Numbered from the stretch's first letter, positions 38,434 to 47,128 are shown. The stretch: 64,000 bases of DNA from Marinobacterium ramblicola (GCF_019084545.1 NZ_JAHREP010000012.1:86887-150886); one strand, 5' to 3'. Notes: generated by a model not told the origin, from the sequence alone. A program made the numbers and translations.

Positions 38434-38970
38434 ATGTTTCTGTTACGTCTTGAACAGACGATCGATCGGTTTTCCGATCTGCTTGGCAAAATCGCCGCCA
38501 TCCTCTTCGTGCTGATGCTGTTCAACGTCTTTTACGACGTTGTATCCCGCTACCTGTTCAACGCCGTCTCGATCGGCATGCAGGAGATGGAGTGGCATCT
38601 GTTCGCCGCCATGTTCATGCTTGGCATCCCCTTTACGCTGCGCGCCGGCGGGCATGTGCGGGTTGATGTGATCTACGAGGGCCTCGCCCTGCGCAAGAAA
38701 GCCTGGATCGATCTGGTGTGTACGCTGGTGCTGCTGATCCCGTTCTGTCTGCTGGTGGCCTGGTACGGTGTCGACTTTGCACGCGAGTCTTTCCAACTAG
38801 GTGAAGGCTCGGGCGACCCGGGCGGCTTGCCTTATCGCTGGATCATAAAATCGATTATCCCGTTTGCGATGTTTTTTAACTTCATCAGCGGAATAGGGCT
38901 GATGCTGCGTTCGATCAATATCCTGGCGGGACGTCACCAGGATGATGACTATACGCCGATTCAACATTAA
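38434..38970 (+). CDS. dctQ: TRAP transporter small permease DctQ
   Basis: 178 residues, four transmembrane helices. The start at 38434 (MFLLRLEQTIDRF) is preferred, with GAGGT 8 bases upstream, over an ATG at 38419. It has the family pattern LFNVFYDVVSRYLFNAVSIGMQEMEWHLFAAMFMLGIPFTLRAGGHVRVDV, where the conserved E-x-HLF and RxxxHVRVD segments lie in the second and third helices. DctQ joins the large permease in Na+-coupled uptake. It is 18 bp before dctM. Confidence 0.92.
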   Translation: MFLLRLEQTIDRFSDLLGKIAAILFVLMLFNVFYDVVSRYLFNAVSIGMQEMEWHLFAAMFMLGIPFTLRAGGHVRVDVIYEGLALRKKAWIDLVCTLVLLIPFCLLVAWYGVDFARESFQLGEGSGDPGGLPYRWIIKSIIPFAMFFNFISGIGLMLRSINILAGRHQDDDYTPIQH

Positions 38971-38988
38971 GCAGCCGGAGTTCAGATA

Positions 38989-40275
38989 ATGATCGGTATT
39001 ATCATGTTTTTCGCCGCCCTGCTGATGTTGCTGGTCGGCTTTCCTGTGGCCTATACCTTCGGTGGTGTGGCTTTGATCTTCGGCGTGCTTGCCGAGGGAC
39101 CTGATATCTTCGCTTTTATGCCGTTCCGCATTCAGAGCATCATGGAAAACGTGACGCTGATGGCGGTGCCGCTGTTCATCTTCATGGGTATCGTACTGCA
39201 GCGCACTCGCCTGGCCGAGCAGCTGCTCGAGTCGATGGGTCAGTTGTTTGGCGGGGTTCGTGGTGGTCTGGCGATCTCCACTGTGCTCGTGGGTGCGCTG
39301 CTTGCGGCATCGACCGGTGTGGTCGGGGCGTCTGTCGTCGCCATGGGGCTGATCTCGCTGCCGGTGATGATGAAGTACAACTATGACAAGCGCCTTGCCT
39401 GCGGCACCATCTGTGCCTCCGGTACGCTGGGTCAGATCATCCCGCCGTCGATCATCCTGATCATCCTCGGGGATGTGCTGGGGATTCCGGTTGGCGATCT
39501 GTTTCAGGCGGCGGTACTGCCCGGTGCGGTTTTGGTGGGTGCCTATCTGATCTACATCCTGGTGATCGCCTGGGCCAAGCCGGAGATGGCACCGACCATC
39601 CCGCGCGATGATTCGCTGAACCGCAAGCAGTTCTACCTTAAGGCGGTCTCCTCCATCGTACCGCCGCTGGCTTTGGTGCTGGTCGTATTGGGCTCGATCT
39701 TTGCTGGTATTGCGACACCGACCGAATCGGCTGCGCTCGGTGGTGTCGGCGCCCTGATACTGGCTATTCTGTACCGTCAGTTCAGCGTCAAGATGGTGAT
39801 GGAAGCATCGATCGAAACCGTCAAGGTGACGGCGATGGTGTTTGCGATCCTGCTCGGGGCAACCGCGTTCTCCATGGCGTTCAGTTACACCGGTGGTGAC
39901 TACATCGTCGAGGAAGTACTGTCTGACCTGCCCGGCGGGGCCACCGGCTTCCTGATCCTGTCGATGATCGCGATTCTGATCCTCGGCTTTTTCATCGACT
40001 TCGTCGAGATTGCCTTCATCATCGTGCCGATTCTGGCACCGGTGGCGGACCTGCTCGGCATAGCGCCGCTCTGGTTCGCGATCCTGATCGCGATGAACCT
40101 GCAGACCAGCTTCCTGACCCCGCCGTTCGGCTTCTCGCTGTTCTACCTCAAGGGGGTGGCGCCGCGCGAGGTGACCACGATGGATATCTATAAGGGGGTC
40201 ATGCCCTTCATCTTGATCCAGATCCTCATCGTGATCTCGATCATGGTGTTGCCGAGCTGGTACGGTCTGGTATAA
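38989..40275 (+). CDS. dctM: TRAP transporter large permease DctM
   Basis: 428 residues, about 12 hydrophobic segments. It belongs to the ion transporter superfamily and carries the Na+-driven translocation. Family blocks: LVGFPVAYTFGGVALIFG near the N-terminus, ASTGVVGASVVAMGLISLPVMMKYNYDKRLACGTICASGTLGQIIPPS (the signature G-x-I-PPS of DctM) and ATPTESAALGGVGALILAI. The C-terminal NLQTSFLTPPFGFSLFYLKGV is typical. It is followed 26 bp later by a strong terminator, so dctPQM is a single unit. Confidence 0.95.
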   Translation: MIGIIMFFAALLMLLVGFPVAYTFGGVALIFGVLAEGPDIFAFMPFRIQSIMENVTLMAVPLFIFMGIVLQRTRLAEQLLESMGQLFGGVRGGLAISTVLVGALLAASTGVVGASVVAMGLISLPVMMKYNYDKRLACGTICASGTLGQIIPPSIILIILGDVLGIPVGDLFQAAVLPGAVLVGAYLIYILVIAWAKPEMAPTIPRDDSLNRKQFYLKAVSSIVPPLALVLVVLGSIFAGIATPTESAALGGVGALILAILYRQFSVKMVMEASIETVKVTAMVFAILLGATAFSMAFSYTGGDYIVEEVLSDLPGGATGFLILSMIAILILGFFIDFVEIAFIIVPILAPVADLLGIAPLWFAILIAMNLQTSFLTPPFGFSLFYLKGVAPREVTTMDIYKGVMPFILIQILIVISIMVLPSWYGLV

Positions 40276-40300
40276 ACAGAGCCTTGTACGGGCAGGGAAG

Positions 40301-40333
40301 AGCCGGGTGTGGGGAACCACAGCCGGCTTTTTT
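40301..40333 (+). terminator. Rho-independent terminator after dctM
   Basis: AGCCGG...CCGGCT arms with an inner GTGG/CCAC extension (loop GGAA) and a run of seven T at 40327-40333. Confidence 0.88.
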
Positions 40334-40419
40334 GTTATGTACGGGATGTACGGTTCCTGTCATCCATGGCGTTCATGCGCAGGGGTGGCATTTCCGGTGC
40401 TGAGGACTAATGACTCACC

Positions 40420-41778
40420 ATGACACTTAAAATAAAAATTATGCTGTTGGCGATTCTGCCGATGGTGCTGGTGGCCTCCTTTACCACCTGGCTGGGGAGC
40501 AACGGCGCTCGGTTGTTGTCGGAGCAGGAGATCGAGATCTTCGAGCAGAGCCTGCTGGAGTCCAAGCGGCGCGAGCTGCGTCACTATGTCGATATCGCGC
40601 AGACACTGATCCGCCAGGTGATCGCGGAATCGGGTGACGACAGGGAAAAGGCCCAGGCCGAGGTGAAGCAGATTCTGCATGATATGACCTTCGGTGATGA
40701 TGGTTATTTCTTCGCGTACGACGCCGACGGCGTTAACCTGGTGCATCCTATCCAGCCCGAACTGGTGGGACAGAATCTGCTCGATATTCAGGACCGCAAT
40801 GGCGTCTATGTCATTCGTGAATTGATGCAGGCGGCTGTGGAGGGGGGCGGCTACCGACACTACCTGTGGCAGAAGCCGTCGCGCGAAGAGATCGAGGAGA
40901 AGATCAGCTACGTGGTGCGTATCCCAGAATGGGGCTGGATGATGGGCACCGGACTGTACATCGACGATATCAGTGCCGAGGTCAACAAGATCCGCAATGA
41001 GGTAAGCCGTAATATTCGTGAGAACGCCTTTACCGTCAGCGTCATCGTACTGGGTACCATGCTGCTGATTGTGCTTGTCGGTGTGGCGATTAACCTGCAT
41101 GAGAGCCGAATGGCGGACGTACGGCTGCGCTCGTTGGCGCAGCGCTCAATACTGTTTCATGTGAATGAGCGTCGTCGCTTTTCCCGTGAATTGCATGACG
41201 GCATCAACCAACTGATGGTCTCGGTGCTCTATCGTATGGAGCTGGCCCAGCGGCGGCTCTCCTCCGGCGACAGCAAGGGGTTGGAGGATTTGAGTGCGGG
41301 GCGCCAGGTGCTCAACGAAGCGATTCAGGAGGTGCGCCGTATCTCTCACGACCTGCGGCCGAGTATTCTGGATGACCTGGGCCTGGAGTCGGCGCTGGGT
41401 AATCTGCTTGAGCAGTTTTCCGAACGCACAGGAGTGCGGATCAAGCGAGAGATCGCGCTGCCGGAGAAGCGACTGCCCGAGGATATCGAGATGACCCTGT
41501 ATCGATTGATCCAGGAGGCGCTGACCAATGTGGAGCGCCACGCCGATGCCAGCGAGCTGGTGCTCAGACTCGATCATCAGCGCAGTCTGGTCAAGCTGGA
41601 TCTGCGCGATAATGGCAGGGGTTTTGATCCTGAGTCGAACAGGCATATATTGGGCATCGGATTGCGCAATATGCGCGAACGCGTGGAGTTGCTCGGCGGT
41701 GAATACCGGCTGGATAGCGGCGTGGGTGAGGGGACTCGGATCCGGGTTCGGTTACCGGTCAAGTCGGCGCAGGTGTGA
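40420..41778 (+). CDS. Sensor histidine kinase (single Cache, HisKA_3)
   Basis: 452 residues: TM1 about 8-27; a periplasmic single-Cache domain (about 30-195; EVKQILHDMTFGDDGYFFAYDADGVNLVHPIQPELVGQNLLDIQDRNG); TM2 about 203-225; then a HisKA_3 dimerisation domain with the phospho-His in FSRELHDGINQLMVSVLYRM (about 254-273). A HATPase_c domain follows with NVERHADAS, DNGRGFD and GIGLRNMRERVELLGG. The GDDGYFFAYD pattern is shared by Cache domains that bind short carboxylates. It lies directly downstream of dctPQM, so it probably senses the transported carboxylate, but after a terminator, so it has its own promoter. Confidence 0.92.
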   Translation: MTLKIKIMLLAILPMVLVASFTTWLGSNGARLLSEQEIEIFEQSLLESKRRELRHYVDIAQTLIRQVIAESGDDREKAQAEVKQILHDMTFGDDGYFFAYDADGVNLVHPIQPELVGQNLLDIQDRNGVYVIRELMQAAVEGGGYRHYLWQKPSREEIEEKISYVVRIPEWGWMMGTGLYIDDISAEVNKIRNEVSRNIRENAFTVSVIVLGTMLLIVLVGVAINLHESRMADVRLRSLAQRSILFHVNERRRFSRELHDGINQLMVSVLYRMELAQRRLSSGDSKGLEDLSAGRQVLNEAIQEVRRISHDLRPSILDDLGLESALGNLLEQFSERTGVRIKREIALPEKRLPEDIEMTLYRLIQEALTNVERHADASELVLRLDHQRSLVKLDLRDNGRGFDPESNRHILGIGLRNMRERVELLGGEYRLDSGVGEGTRIRVRLPVKSAQV

Positions 41779-41787
41779 GGAGAGGCG

Positions 41788-42441
41788 ATGAACGACACCC
41801 CGATAAAAGTGATACTGGTTGACGATCATCCACTGGTGCTTGATGGCATCAGGGCCAGATTGGAGGATGAGCCCGGCATCGACGTGGTGGGTGAGGCCTG
41901 CAATGGACTGCAGGCGGTGGAAAAGGCGCAGGCCCTTAAACCGGATGTGATGCTGATGGATGTGTCGATGCCGGTCATGAACGGCTTCGAGGCGACGCGG
42001 GAGCTGCGCGAGCGTTGTCCCGAGGTGCGGGTGTTGATTCTGAGCATGCACGACAACCGCGAGTATATCCTGCAACTGATCCAGTCCGGTGCGTCGGGTT
42101 ACATTCTTAAAGATGTCTCGTCCGAAGAGATGGTCAAGGCGATCGAGACGGTGCATCAGGGCGGCACCTATTTCAGCTCCGGTGCTTCGCAAACCCTGTT
42201 TAGCCGATTCGATGAGCCGGTATCTGCTGCGCAAGACAGTGGTGTGCTGACCCGGCGTGAGCTGACCGTGCTCAAGCTGCTTGCAGAGGGGCGCAATAAC
42301 AAGGAGATCGCACGGGAGCTGGATATTTCGGTGCGCACCGTCGAGACCCACCGCCAGAACATCAAGTCAAAGCTTAATATCCAAACGGCGGCGGGCCTGG
42401 TGCGTTATGCCATCGAGCACAACCTGGTTCAGATATCCTGA
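41788..42441 (+). CDS. NarL/LuxR-family response regulator
   Basis: 217 residues: receiver domain with acidic pocket VDDHPLVLDG, phospho-Asp in VMLMDVSMPVMNG (about residue 57), SMHDN and LKDVSSEE (conserved Lys). A C-terminal LuxR HTH follows (about 150-215; LTRRELTVLKLLAEGRNNKEIARELDISVRTVETHRQNIKSKL). It has its own ribosome site (GGAGAGG) 9 bp after the kinase stop, so the two are coupled. A likely target is the dctP promoter (palindrome at 37093). Its 3' end overlaps the converging 42429 gene by 13 bp. Confidence 0.94.
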   Translation: MNDTPIKVILVDDHPLVLDGIRARLEDEPGIDVVGEACNGLQAVEKAQALKPDVMLMDVSMPVMNGFEATRELRERCPEVRVLILSMHDNREYILQLIQSGASGYILKDVSSEEMVKAIETVHQGGTYFSSGASQTLFSRFDEPVSAAQDSGVLTRRELTVLKLLAEGRNNKEIARELDISVRTVETHRQNIKSKLNIQTAAGLVRYAIEHNLVQIS

Positions 42442-43259
42442 TCGCTGACCACGGCCGGTAACAGGTCGTGGTGGCTGGCGGCTTCCTTTAATCGGCCGTC
42501 TCGCTTGATTTGAGTAACGAACTGATTAACCCGTGCCAGCCACTCCGGCTGCTCCTTGGCGACAGCATACGCATAACGGAAAGGGCGTGGCGAGTTGAGC
42601 TCGGCGGGTTCGATCAGCTTGGCCCAGTCATAGAAGCGCAGCACCTTGCGCGAATATGGGTAGTCGGTGATGAAAATATCGGCACGACCCGACAGCACCG
42701 ACTGCTCGCGCTCGCGCGGGTCACGCACCACCAGCAACTTTGCCCTCTTCAGGTGTTCGCGCATGTAACCCTCCATATAGGTTCCCTCCTGTACACATAC
42801 CACACCGCCGAGCTGGTCGATATCGGCCCAGCTGTTCAGACTCTGATGGGTGCGGGTGGTGACGCCATACATGTGGCTGGCCAGATAGGGTTCGCTATAG
42901 TCGATACGCTCGGCCCGTGCCGGGGTGATGGCGATGGAGAACATGCCGATATCGCATCTGTCCTGCTCGATATCGTCCATGAATCGGCCGAAATGGGTTT
43001 CGACGAAGCTCAGGCTGACACCCAGATCCTGCGCAAACGCATGCGCGAGCTCGATATCGATCCCCTCCAGCTCACCGGTTTTCGGATGTCGGGCGCTGAT
43101 CGAAAAGTACTCGGGCCAGATGCAGACGCGTAGCGTGCCGCTGGCCTCGATCTGCTGCAGGCGGTCATCCGCCTGGCTGACGGATGGCAGAATCAACGTC
43201 AGCAATAGTGAGAGCAGGGTCAGAAAACTCTGACCTGAAGCAAGTGGCCGTACACTCAT
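42429..43259 (-). CDS. Periplasmic solute-binding protein, SBP_bac_3 type
   Basis: 276 residues with a signal peptide (about 1-30, ending SVSQA). It has the family-3 pattern of amino-acid binding proteins: LQQIEASGTLRVCIWPEYFSISARHPKTGELEGIDIELAHAFAQDLGVSLSFV, then FGRFMDDIEQDRCDIGMFSIAITPARAERIDYSEPYL. No ABC permease or ATPase gene is adjacent. It is either an orphan binding protein or a sensory one, perhaps linked to the cyclase-phosphodiesterase gene diverging from its start. GGAG is 6 bases before the ATG. Confidence 0.85.
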   Translation of the reverse strand: MSVRPLASGQSFLTLLSLLLTLILPSVSQADDRLQQIEASGTLRVCIWPEYFSISARHPKTGELEGIDIELAHAFAQDLGVSLSFVETHFGRFMDDIEQDRCDIGMFSIAITPARAERIDYSEPYLASHMYGVTTRTHQSLNSWADIDQLGGVVCVQEGTYMEGYMREHLKRAKLLVVRDPREREQSVLSGRADIFITDYPYSRKVLRFYDWAKLIEPAELNSPRPFRYAYAVAKEQPEWLARVNQFVTQIKRDGRLKEAASHHDLLPAVVSDQDI

Positions 43260-43322
43260 GGTGCGCTCCTTATTCGTTAACGTATATCATGCCGACTATA
43301 AGCAGTTTGAGGTTGTCTGCCA

Positions 43323-45965
43323 TTGATCTGGAATCGTTTATCAGTCGTTCCTTTGATCGGAGTTGTGCTCAGCGCCTGTTTCATAGCGGTGTTTATCCTG
43401 TTTCAGGCCATAGGCGAGTCTCGTGCCCGAGTCAGCATCGAGTCCGAGTCGGCGGTGCTGGCGCACACCCTGGAAGGCGGCCTTGTACGCAGCATTCAGG
43501 ATATACAGGGGCGTCTGAACAGCATGCGGGCGCAGCTGGAATACACATCGGAACTCTTGCTTGAGCCTGACGAATTACAGCGTCGCCTCACGCTGTTGAT
43601 CGAGATGAGTCCTCAACTGCGTGAGCTTGCTGTGGTCTCTGCCGAAGGGGTGGTCCTGGGAAGTTCGCAACCCGACGAGATTGGACGGACTGTTGCGGGT
43701 TTGAGTTGCCTTTCGCAGGCGGATACTCATCTGCCGATGGTGTTTGGCCAGGTTATCCCCGGCCGTTTTCTGACCGAGACGCTTGCGCCTGCCGGAATCT
43801 ACCAGTTACCGATCTGTATGCCCTATAAGTTCGAAGGCGCTCTGCGGGGCTGGATCGTGGCGGTGTGGAATCCGGATGCGGTAAGCGCTCTGTTTCGGCC
43901 ACTGATCGAGCAATTGCCCATCAGCCTGCGACTACTCAACTACGACGGCAGCCTGATGGTGTCTGCTCCCTCCATTGGCGAGCTTCCGGGATATAGCCTT
44001 GCCGGGCAGGAGCCCTTCAACTCCCTTTTGGACGAGAGGGAGTGGGGCAGTCTGGAGCTTGACAGGAATGGGCGTCAAGTCCTGTTGCACTACCGTGCGA
44101 CGTCGATGTTTCCCGTCGTCCTGACGCTGGAGTACGACCTTGATGCAGGGCTGGAACATTGGCATGGTTTGGTCTCCCGGTTGCGCTGGTTGGTGGTCGG
44201 GATCGTGGTGATGATCCTGCTGGCGTCCGGTATCATCTTCCGCCTGTCCAGACGTCAACAGGGGATGGCCGATCGTCTGCAATTGCTCGGCACGGCGATC
44301 AGTACTACGGCGAACGCGGTCATCATCACCGATGCCAAAGGGGTGGTGCAGTGGGTCAATCGCGCCTTTACCCTGCTAACCGGGTACGAGCCTGAGCAGG
44401 TAGTCGGACGGACGCCGGCAATTCTGAATTCGGGCGAGCACCCGAAGGCGTTTTTTAACGACCTCTGGCAAACCATTACCCAGGGCAGGGTCTGGCGAGG
44501 CGAGGTGGTCAACCGCACCCGCAGCGGTGCTCGGCTGATCGTCGATCAAACCATCACGCCGATTTGCAGTGAGAACAGTCTTATCGATCATTATGTCGCC
44601 GTTCACGAGGATGTGACGGCGCGCCGCGAGGCCGAGCAGCGGGCACTGTTCCTGGCGTTCCATGATCAGCTCACCGAACTGCCCAACCGGCGTCGACTGT
44701 CGGAAAAACTCGCCGAAGCGCTACAGGCCCCCGGTGAACAGAAGGTGGGCCTGCTCTACATCGATCTGGATAATTTCAAAACCGTCAATGACACCCTGGG
44801 CCACAGTATGGGCGACGAGCTGCTGGTGATCACTGTGCGTCGGCTGATCAATGCAGTCACCGAGGATATCTGCCTGGCACGTCTTGGCGGCGATGAGTTT
44901 GCCATGCTGGTAACCAAAGACGTTGATACCCAATGGTTGGAGGAGCTTGCTATACGCCTGGTCAAGGTGCTGGCTCAGCCGGTTGAGTTGAACGGCACGC
45001 GCTTTCAGCTATCAGCCAGTATCGGTCTGGCGATCGGTATAAGCGGCGACACGGAGCCGGCGACTCTGCTGCGGCAGGCCGATCTGGCGATGTACAAGGC
45101 AAAGCACGATGGTCGCAATCAGTACCGTTTCTTCGACGTGAAGATGGACTACCTGATGCGTCGGCGTGTCGAACTGGAGCAGGGACTGCGAGCGGCGATG
45201 GCCGGTGAGGGAGAGTTGTCCATGCGCTACCAGCCGATTTTCGATGCCGCTACGCTCAAGCCGCTCGGGGTCGAGGTGTTGATTCGCTGGCAAAGCGAAT
45301 CGGGGGAGTGGGTCTCCCCGGCCGAATTTATTCCGGTGGCGGAAGAGAGCGGGATGATCGTGCAGATTGGTGCCTGGCAGATGGAGGAGGTGATCGGGCA
45401 ACTGGCGACCTGGGACAAGCAGGGGCTCGAGGTTGGCTATTTGAGTCTCAACGTGTCAGCAGTGCAGCTGGCGCGTGACGATATCGCCGGACGCCTGCTG
45501 CGCGCGCTGGCCCGCCACCATATAGGGACCGACCGTATCGTGGTTGAGATCACCGAAACCACGCTGATGAGCAAGTCGCTGCTGGTCAAGAGCAACCTCG
45601 CCGCACTGGAGGCGGCCGGTGTGTTTGTTTCTGTCGACGACTTCGGTACAGGCTACTCGTCGATGAGCTATCTGAAGGAGTTGCAGGCGGACTACTTGAA
45701 AATCGACCGTAGCTTCGTCATCGGTATCGGCAAGAATCGCAGTGATGAAGAGATCATCCATGCCATGATAGCGCTTGCGCGCAGCCTGCAGATGAAAGTG
45801 GTGGCCGAGGGGGTTGACGATGCCGCACAGTTGCGCTTCCTGCAGAGCGCAGGGTGCGATCTGATTCAGGGCTTCCTGCTCAGCAAACCACTGACGGTGC
45901 TGGAAGCCGGCGCGCTGTTCGACAGCGCGCGCCGGGGTCTGACCGTTCTGGCGGGATATGGCTGA
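43323..45965 (+). CDS. Membrane GGDEF-EAL protein with PAS domain
   Basis: 880 residues: TM1 (about 7-27), a periplasmic Cache-like region (30-270), TM2 (about 285-305), PAS (about 325-435; TDAKGVVQWVNRAFTLLTGYEPEQVVGR), GGDEF (about 445-610; RLGGDEFAML intact) and EAL (about 625-870). The EAL signature reads EVLIRW instead of E(A)LxRW, but the metal-binding blocks NVSAVQL, VEITETTLM, VDDFGTGYSSMSYL and KIDRSF are all kept, so phosphodiesterase activity is plausible. The start is a TTG at 43323 with TGAGG 9 bases upstream; no ATG fits. It probably adjusts c-di-GMP in response to a periplasmic ligand. Confidence 0.88.
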   Translation: MIWNRLSVVPLIGVVLSACFIAVFILFQAIGESRARVSIESESAVLAHTLEGGLVRSIQDIQGRLNSMRAQLEYTSELLLEPDELQRRLTLLIEMSPQLRELAVVSAEGVVLGSSQPDEIGRTVAGLSCLSQADTHLPMVFGQVIPGRFLTETLAPAGIYQLPICMPYKFEGALRGWIVAVWNPDAVSALFRPLIEQLPISLRLLNYDGSLMVSAPSIGELPGYSLAGQEPFNSLLDEREWGSLELDRNGRQVLLHYRATSMFPVVLTLEYDLDAGLEHWHGLVSRLRWLVVGIVVMILLASGIIFRLSRRQQGMADRLQLLGTAISTTANAVIITDAKGVVQWVNRAFTLLTGYEPEQVVGRTPAILNSGEHPKAFFNDLWQTITQGRVWRGEVVNRTRSGARLIVDQTITPICSENSLIDHYVAVHEDVTARREAEQRALFLAFHDQLTELPNRRRLSEKLAEALQAPGEQKVGLLYIDLDNFKTVNDTLGHSMGDELLVITVRRLINAVTEDICLARLGGDEFAMLVTKDVDTQWLEELAIRLVKVLAQPVELNGTRFQLSASIGLAIGISGDTEPATLLRQADLAMYKAKHDGRNQYRFFDVKMDYLMRRRVELEQGLRAAMAGEGELSMRYQPIFDAATLKPLGVEVLIRWQSESGEWVSPAEFIPVAEESGMIVQIGAWQMEEVIGQLATWDKQGLEVGYLSLNVSAVQLARDDIAGRLLRALARHHIGTDRIVVEITETTLMSKSLLVKSNLAALEAAGVFVSVDDFGTGYSSMSYLKELQADYLKIDRSFVIGIGKNRSDEEIIHAMIALARSLQMKVVAEGVDDAAQLRFLQSAGCDLIQGFLLSKPLTVLEAGALFDSARRGLTVLAGYG

Positions 45966-46032
45966 TCAAAAATTGATCTCTAAGCTGTTGAAAAGAAATA
46001 GAAAAATCATGAAAAAATATTGTGAGTGGGGC

Positions 46033-46060
46033 TTGCCAAAGTCCGGGGCATCTATATAAT
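46033..46060 (+). promoter_or_regulatory. Promoter of tRNA-Val
   Basis: TTGCCA (46033-46038), 16-base spacer, TATAAT (46055-46060). The predicted start falls about 35 bases before the mature tRNA. Confidence 0.8.
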
Positions 46061-46101
46061 ACGCACCACGTTTGACGGCAAGGCTCCTTGCTCAAACATC
46101 T

Positions 46102-46178
46102 AGGACTATAGCTCAGTTGGTTAGAGCACCACCTTGACATGGTGGGGGTCGCTGGTTCGAGTCCAGTTAGTCCTACCA
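46102..46178 (+). tRNA. tRNA-Val (anticodon GAC)
   Basis: A 77-base cloverleaf: acceptor arms AGGACTA / TAGTCCT pair fully, the anticodon stem-loop CCACCTTGACATGGTGG carries GAC, the T arm contains TTCGAGT and the 3' CCA is encoded. It closely follows the E. coli valine GAC tRNA outside the acceptor stem. Its 3' half is the target of the integrated element, which leaves the gene intact. Confidence 0.95.
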
Positions 46179-46180
46179 GA
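46132..46180 (+). repeat. attL: 49-bp direct repeat at the tRNA-Val 3' end
   Basis: Identical to 62233-62281. It spans the anticodon stem through the CCA plus two bases, as usual for P4-type integrases. Confidence 0.92.
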
Positions 46181-46194
46181 TTCTCGAACGAGAA

Positions 46195-46229
46195 CAGCCA
46201 CTTACGGGTTAAGCCGAGTGGCTGTTTTT
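46195..46229 (+). terminator. Element-borne terminator behind tRNA-Val
   Basis: CAGCCACT (46195-46202) pairs with AGTGGCTG (46217-46224) and is followed by TTTTT. It lies inside the element, 15 bp past attL, and functionally replaces the chromosomal terminator displaced to 62297. Confidence 0.85.
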
Positions 46230-46244
46230 GTATGTGCTTGAGCG

Positions 46245-46266
46245 TGTCAGCACATTGTCAGCAAAA
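46245..46266 (+). repeat. Two 11-bp integrase arm-type repeats, left end
   Basis: Two adjacent 11-mers with the core TGTCAGCA (46245 and 46256). The same sequence, with one mismatch over 24 bp, recurs in the same orientation at 62081-62104 next to the integrase gene. This placement, outside the core on both arms, is that of arm-type Int binding sites. Confidence 0.75.
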
Positions 46267-46547
46267 TACCAAAGCCCTTTTCAGGGCTTAGCTATCCGGT
46301 GTTTGCTCTGCGGCGCCAGCGGTTCCAGGGCGATACCCGGTATCCGGGTATCGATCAGGTCGTTAGCGTTGGGGCTGCACGAATTGTGGAGACCTGCCGG
46401 TCTTCCACCAATGGTGGAAGTTATCTGTCGCCCTGGCGCTTCGTGTGTTTGGGGCGTCGGCCATGGCTCCTCAATCTGAGGTGGAGATCTGGCGTAAACT
46501 GTAGCACTGCAATGCGCTATGTCCTTAACGTATCAGGGAGGAAGTAC
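46267..46547. other. Gene-free stretch with three hairpins before the HicB-like gene
   Basis: No convincing reading frame is seen. Three perfect inverted repeats occur: GATACCCG/CGGGTATC (46332-46352), CTTCCACCA/TGGTGGAAG with a 1-base centre (46402-46420) and CCTCA/TGAGG (46469-46481). The second core recurs at 46839 and the third at 48878. It could be a structured 5' leader, protein-binding sites or a small RNA. Confidence 0.5.
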
Positions 46548-46820
46548 ATGAAATACCCAGTGATTGTTGAGCCGGACGGCGGCGGGTGGCTGGTGACCTT
46601 TCCGGATGTTCCGGAAGCGCTGACCGGCGGCGATACTCGCGAAGAGGTGCTGAAGGAGGCTGTGGGTGCCCTGGTGACGGCGTTCGAGTTCTACTTCGAG
46701 GATCGGCGGGCGGTACCGTTGCCATCGGATATCCAGGCAGGAGCTGAATCGGTGGTCGTGCCGGATAGCGTCTGGCGCCGGGTGCTGCAGTTCAATGATT
46801 CGCTGGCGCTCCCGGAGTAA
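46548..46820 (+). CDS. HicB-like protein without HicA
   Basis: 90 residues from the ATG at 46548 (AGGGAGGA 7-10 bases upstream). The HicB fold is clear: MKYPVIVEPDGGGWLVTFPDVPEALTGGDTREEVLKEAVGALVTAFEFYFEDRR. The C-terminal part lacks a recognisable ribbon-helix-helix or HTH DNA-binding segment. HicB normally neutralises the mRNA interferase HicA encoded next to it, but no HicA-like frame (about 60 residues, HxGS motif) is found on either side. It is therefore an orphan: a host-toxin antidote, a decoy or a regulator. It is the only rightward gene near the left end. Confidence 0.78.
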   Translation: MKYPVIVEPDGGGWLVTFPDVPEALTGGDTREEVLKEAVGALVTAFEFYFEDRRAVPLPSDIQAGAESVVVPDSVWRRVLQFNDSLALPE

Positions 46821-46870
46821 GCGCCAGCGAAATTGTTCTCCACCAATGGTGGAACACCGGCTGGTGTTCC
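46801..46870. terminator. Hairpin cluster between converging genes
   Basis: Three stems in a row: a perfect 10-bp stem CGCTGGCGCT/AGCGCCAGCG spanning the HicB stop codon (46801-46829), TCCACCA/TGGTGGA (46839-46853), and GGAACACC/GGTGTTCC (46851-46870). The last two overlap, so they are alternatives. No T-run follows. A bidirectional terminator is the simplest reading. Confidence 0.6.
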
Positions 46871-46930
46871 GGATCAGGCGGCCTGATCGCAAAGGCGGGG
46901 CGCTTTATCATCTCCCCTTGGCTGGTTTGG

Positions 46931-47128
46931 TCAGTTGATCCGCATACACTCTTGGACCGCGGCGCGGGCTTCTCGGATCCGCTCAACCAGGTCGATCATC
47001 AGCACGCTTTTGTCCGAATCGCTCAGCCCGTCGTAGTTTTCAAATGCCGTGTTGCCGACCACTTCAGCCCGCTCCAGCAGGCAGTTCAGAGTGAACAGCT
47101 TGTTGTCGAGTTCGCGCGCCCTGCTCAT
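46931..47128 (-). CDS. Small hypothetical protein (element operon, 4th gene)
   Basis: 65 residues (MSRARELDNKLFTLNCLLER...), alpha-helical, no membrane segment. GGGAGA lies 7 bases before the ATG, and its start overlaps the preceding gene's stop by 4 bases (ATGA-type), so it is the last of four coupled genes. It may form a helical bundle with the other small helical proteins of the operon. No recognised family. Confidence 0.72.
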   Translation of the reverse strand: MSRARELDNKLFTLNCLLERAEVVGNTAFENYDGLSDSDKSVLMIDLVERIREARAAVQECMRIN

